A stretch of 64,000 bases of DNA from an uncultured Victivallales bacterium (lineage in GTDB: Bacteria; Verrucomicrobiota; Lentisphaeria; Victivallales; UBA1829). Under the pieces are notes generated by a model. That model was not told the DNA's origin and did not search any database. It saw only the letters and a list, made by a program, of their open reading frames with translations. The translations under genes were made by a program, and so were the position numbers. The stretch is taken from positions 1 to 64,000 of the forward strand of contig CALXSJ010000002.1 in NCBI GenBank assembly GCA_944391115.1. The letters run 5' to 3'. Positions 45,498 to 52,919 of this stretch are shown piece by piece (the stretch's first letter is position 1; each line of letters begins with the position of its first letter).

Positions 45498-46202
45498 ATG
45501 AAACTTTCTATTGTAATTCCGGTTTACAACGAGGAAAAATTCATCGACGCGGTTCTGGAGCGGGTGAGGAACGTCCGTTTTCAGGACGGGGTCGAAGTGG
45601 AACTGGTCGCCGTGGACGACTGTTCGAAGGACGGCACATTCGAGAAGCTCAAAGCCTGGGAGGCGCGCGGCGTGAAGGTCTGCCGCCATGAAAGGAACGG
45701 CGGAAAGGGCGCGGCGCTTCATACCGGATTCAAACTCGCCACGGGTGACGTCATCACAGTGCAGGACTCCGATTTCGAATACAATCCTGACGAGCTGCCG
45801 CGCCTGCTTGCCCCGATTCTGGAAAACAAGGCTGATTTCGTGTTCGGCGCGCGGGAGGCGTTTGTGAAAGGGCTTCCGCACCGTGTCATGTACTTCTGGC
45901 ATCTGAAGATCAATGCCTTTCTGACCTCGTTCTGCAACATGTTCTCGAATCTCGCGCTCAGCGACATGGAGTGCTGCTACAAGATGTTCCGGCGTTCCGT
46001 GCTTGAGAAAATCGAACTGCGCGAGCGGCGTTTCGGATTCGAGCCGGAAATCACGCTGAAGGCGTCGCGGCAGGACATTCTGTTCTATGAAGTGCCGGTC
46101 TCCTATTCCTGCCGGACCTATGCCGAAGGCAAGAAAATCTCCTGGAAAGACGGCGTCTCCGCCCTCCGCTGCATTCTCAAATACGGTCTTTTCCGGATGT
46201 GA
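45498..46202 (+). CDS. Family 2 glycosyltransferase, DPM1-like
   Basis: 234 residues from MKLSIVIPVYNEE, with GGTGAG upstream. The GT-A fold is shown by IVIPVYNEEKFIDAVLE, VAVDDCSKDGTFEKL, RNGGKGAALHTGFKLATGD, the metal-binding VQDSDFEYNPDEL and ERRFGFEPEITLKASR. Members transfer a sugar from a nucleotide to polyprenyl phosphate. No C-terminal membrane segment. Divergent from the peptide-binding/GT-C pair, which could use the lipid-linked sugar. Confidence 0.92.
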   Translation: MKLSIVIPVYNEEKFIDAVLERVRNVRFQDGVEVELVAVDDCSKDGTFEKLKAWEARGVKVCRHERNGGKGAALHTGFKLATGDVITVQDSDFEYNPDELPRLLAPILENKADFVFGAREAFVKGLPHRVMYFWHLKINAFLTSFCNMFSNLALSDMECCYKMFRRSVLEKIELRERRFGFEPEITLKASRQDILFYEVPVSYSCRTYAEGKKISWKDGVSALRCILKYGLFRM

Positions 46203-46225
46203 CGGTTTTTCCCTTTTCGCCGCGC

Positions 46226-47380
46226 TTACGGAATTTCGAGTTCCTTTTCCATCGTATTGAAGTTCCGGCATCCCGTTCCGGTAACCGCGACCAGATCCTC
46301 CAGGCGGATTCCGCCCCAGTCCGGATCGTAGAGTCCGGGTTCGACGCTGACGACGTTTCCTCTGCGGAGGGGGCGCGTATTGAGCGGCGAAACGCGCGGA
46401 CCTTCGTGAATTTCGAGTCCGACCCCGTGGCCGAGGCCGTGAATGAATCCGCACGGCATTCCGCCGCGCTTCCTGCCGGTCCGGAATCCGAGCTCCTCCA
46501 TGGTCTTCGCCGCGGCGATGTGCACTTCGGAGGCGGCGACGCCGGCGCGGATCATGCCAAGCGCCGTTTCAGAGGCTTTCTGCACGGCGCGATAGGCGCG
46601 CAGAACGTGTTTCGGAGCGCGTCCCTTGAGGAAGGTGCGGGTCATGTCGCCCCAGTAGCCTGTCGTGTCGCTGCGCGGGAAAATATCCGCGACCAGCGGT
46701 TCTCCGGCCCGGACGGGGCCGCTTCCGATGTTGTGCGGCGCGGCGCTCTGCACGCCGCAGGCAAGGATCGTCCGCGAGGCCGTGTATCCCATCCGTTTGA
46801 AATTTCCTTCGATTTCCGCGCGGAGAAACTCGCAGGTGACAACCTGTCCGGCGAGTTCAAGACATCCCTGCGCATTGACCTTTGATTCGGCGAGCATCGC
46901 ATGGAGGAGTCTCATCATCTCCTCGGTCGCCTTGACGGATTTTGCGATTGCGGCGATTTCCTCCCTCGTCTTGCACTCCCGCGCGGGAAAGAACGGGGCT
47001 TTCGCGCAGATGACTTCAATTCCGGCATCGGAGAGTTCGATTGCCGCTTTCAGCGGAAAGCGTTCAGGCACGCACCAGCGCGAGACACCGAGATGCCTGC
47101 TGAAAAACGGAAGAAACGGCCGGTCGGGTCCGCATTCGCGCATCAGGGCGGAGCGGTCGATCACCTCAATGCCTTTTTTCACCTCCGCGCAGGCGCGGGA
47201 ATATTCCAGGGGCGAAACTACGATTCCCCTGCGCTGTTCCGTTTCGAAATAAAGGAATTCATCCGGCGCGTGAAATCCGCTCGCATACAGGATGTCCGCA
47301 GACTCGTCCGACGAGGCGCAGATCAGTTTCGGGAGAAAAGTTTCGTGTTTCCTGCTTGAAAAATTGCCGTTTTGACGCAT
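46226..47380 (-). CDS. M24-family Xaa-Pro peptidase
   Basis: 384 residues from MRQNGNFSS, with CTGGAG eight bases upstream. The C-terminal pita-bread domain carries the dinuclear metal ligands: Asp in VADIFPRSDTTGYWGDMTRTF (two Asp), His in HGLGHGVGLEIHEGP, Glu in VSVEPGLYD and Glu in GIRLEDLVAV. The N-terminal part is a shorter creatinase-like domain. It cleaves N-terminal residues before proline. Divergent from plsY. Confidence 0.92.
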   Translation of the reverse strand: MRQNGNFSSRKHETFLPKLICASSDESADILYASGFHAPDEFLYFETEQRRGIVVSPLEYSRACAEVKKGIEVIDRSALMRECGPDRPFLPFFSRHLGVSRWCVPERFPLKAAIELSDAGIEVICAKAPFFPARECKTREEIAAIAKSVKATEEMMRLLHAMLAESKVNAQGCLELAGQVVTCEFLRAEIEGNFKRMGYTASRTILACGVQSAAPHNIGSGPVRAGEPLVADIFPRSDTTGYWGDMTRTFLKGRAPKHVLRAYRAVQKASETALGMIRAGVAASEVHIAAAKTMEELGFRTGRKRGGMPCGFIHGLGHGVGLEIHEGPRVSPLNTRPLRRGNVVSVEPGLYDPDWGGIRLEDLVAVTGTGCRNFNTMEKELEIP

Positions 47381-47462
47381 AATAATACTCCAGTCGTTTT
47401 TTGAGCCGCCGGATGGGAATATAAATCCGGAACGGCGCGGACGCAAATCAAATGGAGAGAAA

Positions 47463-48140
47463 ATGGCAACACCTTTGGAAATGACGCTTTGCTATGGTGC
47501 GGCAGTTGCGCTGCCGTATCTGACCGGTTCGATTCCATTCGGGTTTCTGATCGGGAAGATGAAGGGCGTGGACATCCGGACGCAGGGCAGCGGAAACATC
47601 GGCGCAACGAACGTCACGCGCGTGATCGGGAAAAACTGGGGCAGGCTCTGCTTCGCGCTGGATCTCCTGAAAGGCATTCTTCCCGTTCTGACGGCCGTGC
47701 TCCTTGTGAGGCACGGGCAATGGGAGGATCCGTTCGGAGTGCTGCCGTCGCTTGCCGCGCTGTCCACCGTCTGCGGACACATTTATCCCGTCTATCTGCA
47801 CTTTCACGGCGGGAAGGGGATCTCCACCGCGGCGGGTGCGATCCTTGCCTTGAATCCGCCGTCGCTTCTGTCTGCGGGCGTGGTATGGGCTGCGGTCTTT
47901 CTTCTCTCGCGCTACGTTTCTCTGGCGAGCATTCTCGCGGCAATTTCTCTTCCCGTGTTCGCGTGGATCATGAAATATTCCGGAGTATGGAACTGCTCCG
48001 CGACGGAGATGGTCCTCTTCTGCGTGCTTGCGGCGCTTGCGCTGCTCCGGCATACGTCCAACATCAAACGGCTGCTCAACGGTACGGAAAGCCGTTTCAC
48101 AAAGAAGGGAAAATCCCCGGAAGAAAAGGAGGAAAAATGA
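47463..48140 (+). CDS. plsY: Acyl-phosphate glycerol-3-phosphate acyltransferase PlsY
   Basis: 225 residues with several membrane segments. Signature blocks: PYLTGSIPFGFLIGK, VDIRTQGSGNIGATNVTRVIG, CFALDLLKGILPV, VCGHIYPVYLHFHGGKGIST and ALLRHTSNIKRLLNGTE. It transfers an acyl group from acyl phosphate to G3P, the first step of phospholipid synthesis. The C-terminal tail is longer than usual and highly charged (KKGKSPEEKEEK). It overlaps gpsA by four bases. Confidence 0.97.
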   Translation: MATPLEMTLCYGAAVALPYLTGSIPFGFLIGKMKGVDIRTQGSGNIGATNVTRVIGKNWGRLCFALDLLKGILPVLTAVLLVRHGQWEDPFGVLPSLAALSTVCGHIYPVYLHFHGGKGISTAAGAILALNPPSLLSAGVVWAAVFLLSRYVSLASILAAISLPVFAWIMKYSGVWNCSATEMVLFCVLAALALLRHTSNIKRLLNGTESRFTKKGKSPEEKEEK

Positions 48141-49147
48141 ATCGCGCCATTTCAAAAATCACGGTTCTCGGCGACGGCGCCTGGGGTACTTCTCTTGCGC
48201 TGGTCCTGCTCTGGAACGGGCATGACGTGACCCTCTGGGGGCCGTTTCCGGAAAATATCCGCGCCATCCATGCCACCGGTGCAAACAAATTCCTCAAGGG
48301 CGTGACCCTGCCGAAGGAACTGCATGCGGAAGCGGACATCGCAAAAGCCGTTGCGGACGCCGGTCTTCTGGTTCTTGCCTCGCCGTCGCAGTATATGCGC
48401 GGGACGCTGGAGGCGCTCAAGCCGCATTTCCGGAAGGAGCGGCACTGTCTGCTGGACATTGCCAAGGGAATTGAGACCGCTTCGCTGAAGCGCATGAGCG
48501 AAATCTGTTCGGAGATTCTCGGTGAAAGCCGCTATGCCGCATTGTCGGGTCCGAGCCATGCCGAGGAGGTGTCGCGCAAGGTTCCGACGGCTGTCGTGAT
48601 CGCCTCGCGGGACATCGGGCTTGCCGTCGAACTGCAGAATCTGTTCATGAACGAGTTTTTCCGTGTCTATACTTCGGATGATCTGACCGGCGTCGAACTG
48701 GGAGGGGCGCTGAAGAATGTTTACGCCATCGCCTGCGGCATGATCGACGGCATGGAACTCGGGGACAATCCGAAAGCCGCCCTGATGACCCGGGCGATCG
48801 CCGAGATGAGCCGTCTCGGCGTGACGCTCGGCGGCCGGGCGCAGACCTTTTCCGGCCTGAGCGGCGTCGGGGACCTGATCGTGACCTGCATGAGCCGTCA
48901 CAGCCGCAACCGGTATGTCGGCGAGGAACTCGGAAAGGGAAGGAAAATCGACGAAATCATCCGTTCCATGGGCATGGTGGTCGCCGAAGGGGTGAAAACG
49001 TCCGAATCCATGTATGAGCTGGCGCGGAAATGCGGGGTTGAAACCCCGGTCGCCAATGTCATTTACGGAATTCTCTATCAGGGAAAATCACCGGCGGACG
49101 CCGTGCGGGAGCTCATGACGCGCAGGGCGAAACACGAGAGCGAGTGA
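48137..49147 (+). CDS. gpsA: Glycerol-3-phosphate dehydrogenase [NAD(P)+]
   Basis: 336 residues. NAD-binding start KITVLGDGAWGTSLALVLLW, GIETASLKRMSEI, ALSGPSHAEEVSRKVPTAVV, catalytic lysine in GGALKNVYAIACGMIDG, and GLSGVGDLIVTCMSRHSRN. It reduces dihydroxyacetone phosphate to the G3P used by PlsY. The ATG overlaps the plsY stop (ATGA), with AAGGAGG inside plsY, so the pair is a coupled phospholipid operon. Confidence 0.98.
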   Translation: MNRAISKITVLGDGAWGTSLALVLLWNGHDVTLWGPFPENIRAIHATGANKFLKGVTLPKELHAEADIAKAVADAGLLVLASPSQYMRGTLEALKPHFRKERHCLLDIAKGIETASLKRMSEICSEILGESRYAALSGPSHAEEVSRKVPTAVVIASRDIGLAVELQNLFMNEFFRVYTSDDLTGVELGGALKNVYAIACGMIDGMELGDNPKAALMTRAIAEMSRLGVTLGGRAQTFSGLSGVGDLIVTCMSRHSRNRYVGEELGKGRKIDEIIRSMGMVVAEGVKTSESMYELARKCGVETPVANVIYGILYQGKSPADAVRELMTRRAKHESE

Positions 49148-49161
49148 CCCCGGAGTTCCGC

Positions 49162-49509
49162 TTACGGACGGATCATGACCAGCATCATCCTGAAAGCTGT
49201 TACCGCTTCCAGTGCATGCGGAACGTTCGCAGGCATGACAATGCAGTCTCCGCGTTTCAGATGGTGCGGCCGGCCGCCGATCGCGATTCTGACCTCTCCA
49301 TCCAGCACGGTGACGAGAGCATCAAACGGAGCGGAATGCTCGCTGAGCCCCTGATTCGCATCGAAGGCGAAAAGCGTCACGGTGCCTCCTCCGTTTTCCA
49401 GTATGGTGCGGCTGACGACGGCATTTTCCGCATAAGCGGGTGTTTTTTCCGCGCTGAACATTTCCGCCTTTTCCGGGGTTGTCCGATTGGTGATGGAACA
49501 ATTTGCCAT
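49162..49509 (-). CDS. Cupin-domain protein
   Basis: 115 residues with a strong CAGGAGGATAAA site before the ATG. A single cupin barrel: GLSEHSAPFDALVTVLDGEV matches G(X)5HXH-like motif 1 (with changed residues) and the second motif gives GDCIVMPANVPHALEAV with a conserved His. Small cupins of this type are often metal-dependent or sensing proteins. Convergent with gpsA. Substrate unknown. Confidence 0.88.
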   Translation of the reverse strand: MANCSITNRTTPEKAEMFSAEKTPAYAENAVVSRTILENGGGTVTLFAFDANQGLSEHSAPFDALVTVLDGEVRIAIGGRPHHLKRGDCIVMPANVPHALEAVTAFRMMLVMIRP

Positions 49510-49627
49510 TTTATCCTCCTGATATGATGGTTTTCCGAAGACGCGCAGTCCGGATGGGTTTCCCTTTCCCGCACCGGGAAGAGACTGTCTGCCGGGCAGG
49601 AATGTTCCGGAAGGGGGCGATCTTTTT

Positions 49628-49655
49628 TTGAAATATTCATCCGGAATGGTATATT
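49628..49655 (+). promoter_or_regulatory. Promoter of the DUF1275 gene
   Basis: TTGAAA (49628-49633), 16 bases, TATATT (49650-49655): the same boxes and spacing as the ribF promoter. The start codon follows about 45 bases later. Confidence 0.65.
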
Positions 49656-49700
49656 ACCCGGCCTTTCCCAATCCAGGAAACAACAATTGCGGGATCTTTT

Positions 49701-50432
49701 ATGAATCATACGGACACAGTGCGGAATCCCGGCGCGGAGGAGCGTCTGGGAGCGGCGTGCCTGCTGAGCATGACCGGCGGCTTTCTGGATATTTACACGT
49801 ATCTTTACCGGGGAAAGGTCTTTGCCAACGCCGTGACCGGAAACATGGTTCTATTCGGTTTCAATCTGGCAAATCTGGAATGGTTTTCCGCTGCAAAATA
49901 CCTTCTGGCGATCTGCTCCTATGCGCTGGGGGTGTTTACCGCCGAGGCCATTCACAGGAGTCTTCCCCGCGCAAGGCGGATCGGCTGGCATCAGTCCGTC
50001 CTGATTCTGGAGACGCTCTGTCTGGCGCCGATCGTTCTGATTCCCTTCGGAGAATTCGATTTCGCGGTCAATTCCCTGATCTCTTTCGTCTGCGCGCTTC
50101 AGGTTCAGACATTCCGCCGCGTTCACGGACAGCCTTTTGCCTCCACGATGTGCACGGGCAATCTGAGAAGCGGCACGGAGGCGCTGTTCCGTCATTTCAG
50201 CGGGAAGGATCAGGCGGAACTCAAGAAATTTCTGCATTATTTTCTGGTGATCGGCTGTTTCATCGCAGGCGCGGCGTTCGGCGCGGTTCTGCTCCGGAAA
50301 TTCGGCCATACCGTATTTCTTCTCGCTCCTGCCAGTCTGGCGGCTGTGTTTTTCATGGTCACGACAAAACGGCAGCTAGCCGGAATCCGCGGCTCAATCC
50401 GGAAGATATCCCGGACAGTCCGCGGAAAATGA
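49701..50432 (+). CDS. DUF1275 (YoaK-like) membrane protein
   Basis: 243 residues with about six membrane segments. The first helix and loop match DUF1275 (LLSMTGGFLDIYTYLYRGKVFANAVTGNM), as do LISFVCALQVQTFRRVHGQP, TMCTGNLRSGTEALF and FLVIGCFIAGAAFGAVL. The family's function is not established; members are inner-membrane proteins. The ribosome site is weak. Confidence 0.88.
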   Translation: MNHTDTVRNPGAEERLGAACLLSMTGGFLDIYTYLYRGKVFANAVTGNMVLFGFNLANLEWFSAAKYLLAICSYALGVFTAEAIHRSLPRARRIGWHQSVLILETLCLAPIVLIPFGEFDFAVNSLISFVCALQVQTFRRVHGQPFASTMCTGNLRSGTEALFRHFSGKDQAELKKFLHYFLVIGCFIAGAAFGAVLLRKFGHTVFLLAPASLAAVFFMVTTKRQLAGIRGSIRKISRTVRGK

Positions 50433-50447
50433 TCCGCATCCCGGCAT

Positions 50448-50487
50448 CGTCATTTTACCGTCATTTCTCTTCGTCAATTCTCCGTCA
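50448..50487 (+). promoter_or_regulatory. Four phased CGTCA boxes
   Basis: CGTCA at 50448, 50459, 50472 and 50483 (spacing 11, 13, 11), each followed by A/T-rich bases. About one helical turn apart, which suits a row of regulator molecules on one DNA face. They lie after the DUF1275 gene and about 225 bases before the next gene. Confidence 0.5.
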
Positions 50488-50583
50488 TATCAATCTGCAG
50501 TCAGAATGGATTCCGTTTTTCCGGAGATTCCTTCCCGTGTGCGCAACGGCAGGCGAATCCGAGCGTCTGCGGCAGGTTTGATG

Positions 50584-50644
50584 CCGGAAAACGGAAAAAA
50601 AGCCGGATGCTTCACAATATTTTTTTCTTTTCTCCGTTTTCCGG
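50584..50644. repeat. 12-bp perfect inverted repeat
   Basis: CCGGAAAACGGA (50584-50595) and TCCGTTTTCCGG (50633-50644) enclose 37 bases containing T-rich runs. Located between the DUF1275 gene and the small secreted protein gene; a terminator or leader structure is possible. Confidence 0.6.
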
Positions 50645-50710
50645 TTATGAAAACGACTTCTGCAGAGTCTGCAACAGAAACCTGTATCCGTAAAATGAGG
50701 AGCTGATACA

Positions 50711-51130
50711 ATGAAGGCGAAATATCTGATTACGGCGTTACTGACGGCGGCCATGGCCGCACCTGTGCTCTATGCGGCGGAAGAAGGACCGGAACCCAGG
50801 CCGCCTGTGGAAAAGAAGGAGATGCGCCGCGGACCGCGTCGCGGACCGCGCGAGGCAAACCGGCCGTCCAGGGAACTGCTGGACGCCGTCAGAATCTACC
50901 GGGAACAGCCTACGGAAGAAAACAAAGCCAAGGTCCGTGGCGTTTTGGAAAAGGAGTTTGACGCAAATATCCAGAAGGAAGAAAAGCGTCTTGCCGAAAT
51001 GAAATCCAAAAAAGCCGAACATATTGATAAGCGGCTGGAACGTGTTCTCAAGAGAGGGGAAAAACGGGGGCGGCCCGACCGGAAGCGTCCGGGCGGCCCG
51101 GGACAGCCTCCCCGTCCTTCTGAACAATAA
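50711..51130 (+). CDS. Small secreted basic protein
   Basis: 139 residues, preceded by GAGGAG. A clear signal peptide (KYLITALLTAAMAAPVLYAAE) is followed by an Arg/Pro/Gly-rich segment (RRGPRRGPREANRPSRELL), a helical middle (EKEFDANIQKEEKRLAEMKS) and a basic, proline-rich end. It recalls small periplasmic helical proteins of the CpxP/Spy type, but no LTxxQ motif is seen. Function unknown. Confidence 0.75.
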   Translation: MKAKYLITALLTAAMAAPVLYAAEEGPEPRPPVEKKEMRRGPRRGPREANRPSRELLDAVRIYREQPTEENKAKVRGVLEKEFDANIQKEEKRLAEMKSKKAEHIDKRLERVLKRGEKRGRPDRKRPGGPGQPPRPSEQ

Positions 51131-51439
51131 CCCGTGCTTGAACATCCGCGTTTCCCGGAAGAGAAAGCTTCCGTTCCAAATCGGAAATCCTGCCACGGTT
51201 TGGAAGGGGACGCGGATGCGGAGCCAGGTTTTCCTTTCCGTCGTCCGGTGTCCGCCGGCTCCCATCTCCGGCGGGCATCGGATGACCTCTTTTCCGAGGG
51301 CATGCGAATCTTCGTGAGGGATGCTCCGCATCGCCAAAACGGCTTCGCGCTTTCCGGTGAGTCCTGCCGCGGTCCAGCTGCGCAAGCTGGTCGCCGGAGG
51401 CGAAACCCCCGATTCCGCGCATGCCTGCATTGCGGCAGT
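51131..51439. other. Convergent intergenic region with repeat copy C
   Basis: 309 bases between two convergent genes. It contains repeat copy C; open frames crossing it (for example 51134-51676) have no independent support. Confidence 0.6.
51320..51405 (+). repeat. Dispersed intergenic repeat, copy C (longest)
   Basis: The most complete copy. 51320-51361 resembles the left part of copy A and 51362-51405 matches copy B almost exactly. It includes the CCAGCT/AGCTGG palindrome and CGCCGGAGGCGAAA. All three copies point the same way and sit outside genes. Confidence 0.85.
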
Positions 51440-51901
51440 TTATTTTGCCTTTCCGATTTTCGCGTCGAAGTATTCCAGAAATTTCCGCGGTCCGATTCCC
51501 GGCGGAAATCCTGTTTCCCTTGCAAGAACGCGCCCGCTTGCGGCGTCCAGCACAAGCACGGTCGGATAACTGTATACGCTGTAGCGGCCGGCAAGGGATT
51601 TATTCTGAGATTCCAGCTGCTGTCCGAGCGTTCTGCCGCGGGGAAAATCCGCCTTGAACAGAATATACTTCCTTGATGCTTCCGCGATGAAGCCTCTTTT
51701 GTTCAGAACATTGCGTTCCAGATGGATGCAGGGCTGACACCAGTCCGAACCGGAAAAGACCATCATGAGCGGCATTTTTTTGGCCCGGCCTTCCTGGCGC
51801 GCGTTCTTGAAGTCGGTATTCCATGCGTCCGCGCCCGGCAGAACGGCGGACATGCAGACAAGAAGTCCCGAAATGAAGACTGTTTTCAATGCCTGGCGCA
51901 T
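51440..51901 (-). CDS. Secreted thioredoxin-fold protein
   Basis: 153 residues from MRQALKTVF, with GGAGG upstream. Signal peptide (VFISGLLVCMSAVLPGADA), then a thioredoxin fold: MMVFSGSDWCQPCIHLERNV contains the CxxC (CQPC), the cis-proline region is YPTVLVLDAASGR. It is of the DUF255/thioredoxin_7 type and probably works as a periplasmic disulfide oxidoreductase. It follows CYTH by 19 bases. Confidence 0.9.
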   Translation of the reverse strand: MRQALKTVFISGLLVCMSAVLPGADAWNTDFKNARQEGRAKKMPLMMVFSGSDWCQPCIHLERNVLNKRGFIAEASRKYILFKADFPRGRTLGQQLESQNKSLAGRYSVYSYPTVLVLDAASGRVLARETGFPPGIGPRKFLEYFDAKIGKAK

Positions 51902-51920
51902 CCCGGTTCCTCCAGACAGC

Positions 51921-52406
51921 TTATCCTGATGTTTTCCATGTGCGGTACGGATTGCCGGCAAGATGGGAGTTGCTGTACTTCATGTCGCCCGTGACTTCCA
52001 TTCCCAGCCAGGAGGGACGTTCAAAAAAAGCGGATTCCGATTCCAGTTCCAGCTCCGCAAGAACCAGTCCGCTGTTTTCTCCGAGAAATTCATCAATCTC
52101 CCAGCGGTCCGACCCGTTCATGACAATGTTTCTGTATTTTTCCACAGAAGGGCCCGCACAGAAATTGTCAATCAGTTCATTTGCGTCGGTGACCGGAATC
52201 TCATACTCATATTCGTCCCGTGAACAACCGTGAAGCGCCCCCTTGAGTGTAAGATACCCTTTCCCGCCGGCAATCCGGACCCGGAACACCCCGTGTTCCC
52301 GCTCCATAAAATGAAGATATGCCTGACGGTAAAGCGTCCGGCTGGAGACCCGGCTGCGCCAGGAGTCGTCCCTCAGGAGAAATTTGCGTTCGATTTCAGT
52401 TCCCAT
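51921..52406 (-). CDS. CYTH-domain protein (triphosphate tunnel metalloenzyme)
   Basis: 161 residues. Starts with the CYTH signature EIERKFLL (ExExK), followed by basic substrate-binding strands (FRVRIAGGKGYLTLKG, YEYEIPVTDANELI, WEIDEFLGENSGLVLAELEL). CYTH enzymes hydrolyse or cyclise nucleoside or inorganic triphosphates with Mg/Mn. Bacterial single-domain forms are often inorganic triphosphatases. It lies between a TM2 gene and the thioredoxin gene. Confidence 0.93.
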   Translation of the reverse strand: MGTEIERKFLLRDDSWRSRVSSRTLYRQAYLHFMEREHGVFRVRIAGGKGYLTLKGALHGCSRDEYEYEIPVTDANELIDNFCAGPSVEKYRNIVMNGSDRWEIDEFLGENSGLVLAELELESESAFFERPSWLGMEVTGDMKYSNSHLAGNPYRTWKTSG

Positions 52407-52416
52407 TGCGTCCGGA

Positions 52417-52683
52417 TCAGAACCAGCCCTTCTTGTTCATGATATAGGTCTCATAGAACCTGTCATCCGGTGTGGCAAGGTAAATGATGCCTTCAATCAG
52501 GCCGATGATTCCCATGACGGTGGCGCCGAAGCCGCATGTCAGAAGGGACACGAGGAGCATGATGATCCCTTCGACATTGTAGCCGAGAATGAACTTGTGA
52601 ATCCCCAGAGATCCCAGAATGATGCCGAGAATTCCAGCGATCAGTTTTTTCTGGGCGACATCGGGAGGAACTTGATTTTCCAT
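52417..52683 (-). CDS. TM2-domain membrane protein
   Basis: 88 residues, preceded by AAAGGAG. The sequence LIAGILGIILGSLGIHKFILGYNVEGIIML and its second segment (TCGFGATVMGIIGLIEGIIYL) is the TM2 domain: two membrane helices joined by a short polar turn. Bacterial TM2 proteins are of unknown function. It heads a TM2-CYTH-thioredoxin transcript. Confidence 0.93.
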   Translation of the reverse strand: MENQVPPDVAQKKLIAGILGIILGSLGIHKFILGYNVEGIIMLLVSLLTCGFGATVMGIIGLIEGIIYLATPDDRFYETYIMNKKGWF

Positions 52684-52794
52684 GACAGAGACTCCTTTGG
52701 ATTGCGGGTTTTATGGTAAGATGATGCTGAATGCCGGAAAGTCAATCCCGAATTGTTTTTTTTAATGAAATAATCCGCTCCGGCGGAAAATGTT

Positions 52795-52838
52795 CCGGGC
52801 CTTTCCGGATCAGGCGCCTTCCATCCGGAACGGCCCGG
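52795..52838. repeat. Large inverted repeat after the antiporter gene
   Basis: Two 16-base arms pair at 15 of 16 positions (CCGGGCCTTTCCGGAT with ATCCGGAACGGCCCGG), loop 12. A second 8-bp inverted repeat CCGGAACC / GGTTCCGG lies at 52875-52903. They probably mark the 3' end of the antiporter mRNA. The 52684-52919 gap contains no gene. Confidence 0.6.
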
Positions 52839-52919
52839 CAGCCGGAAGAGGATTCATGAGGGAAATGGAAAACGCCGGAACCCCCGGACTGCGGAGGTTC
52901 CGGACCCGCAGTTCAAAGG

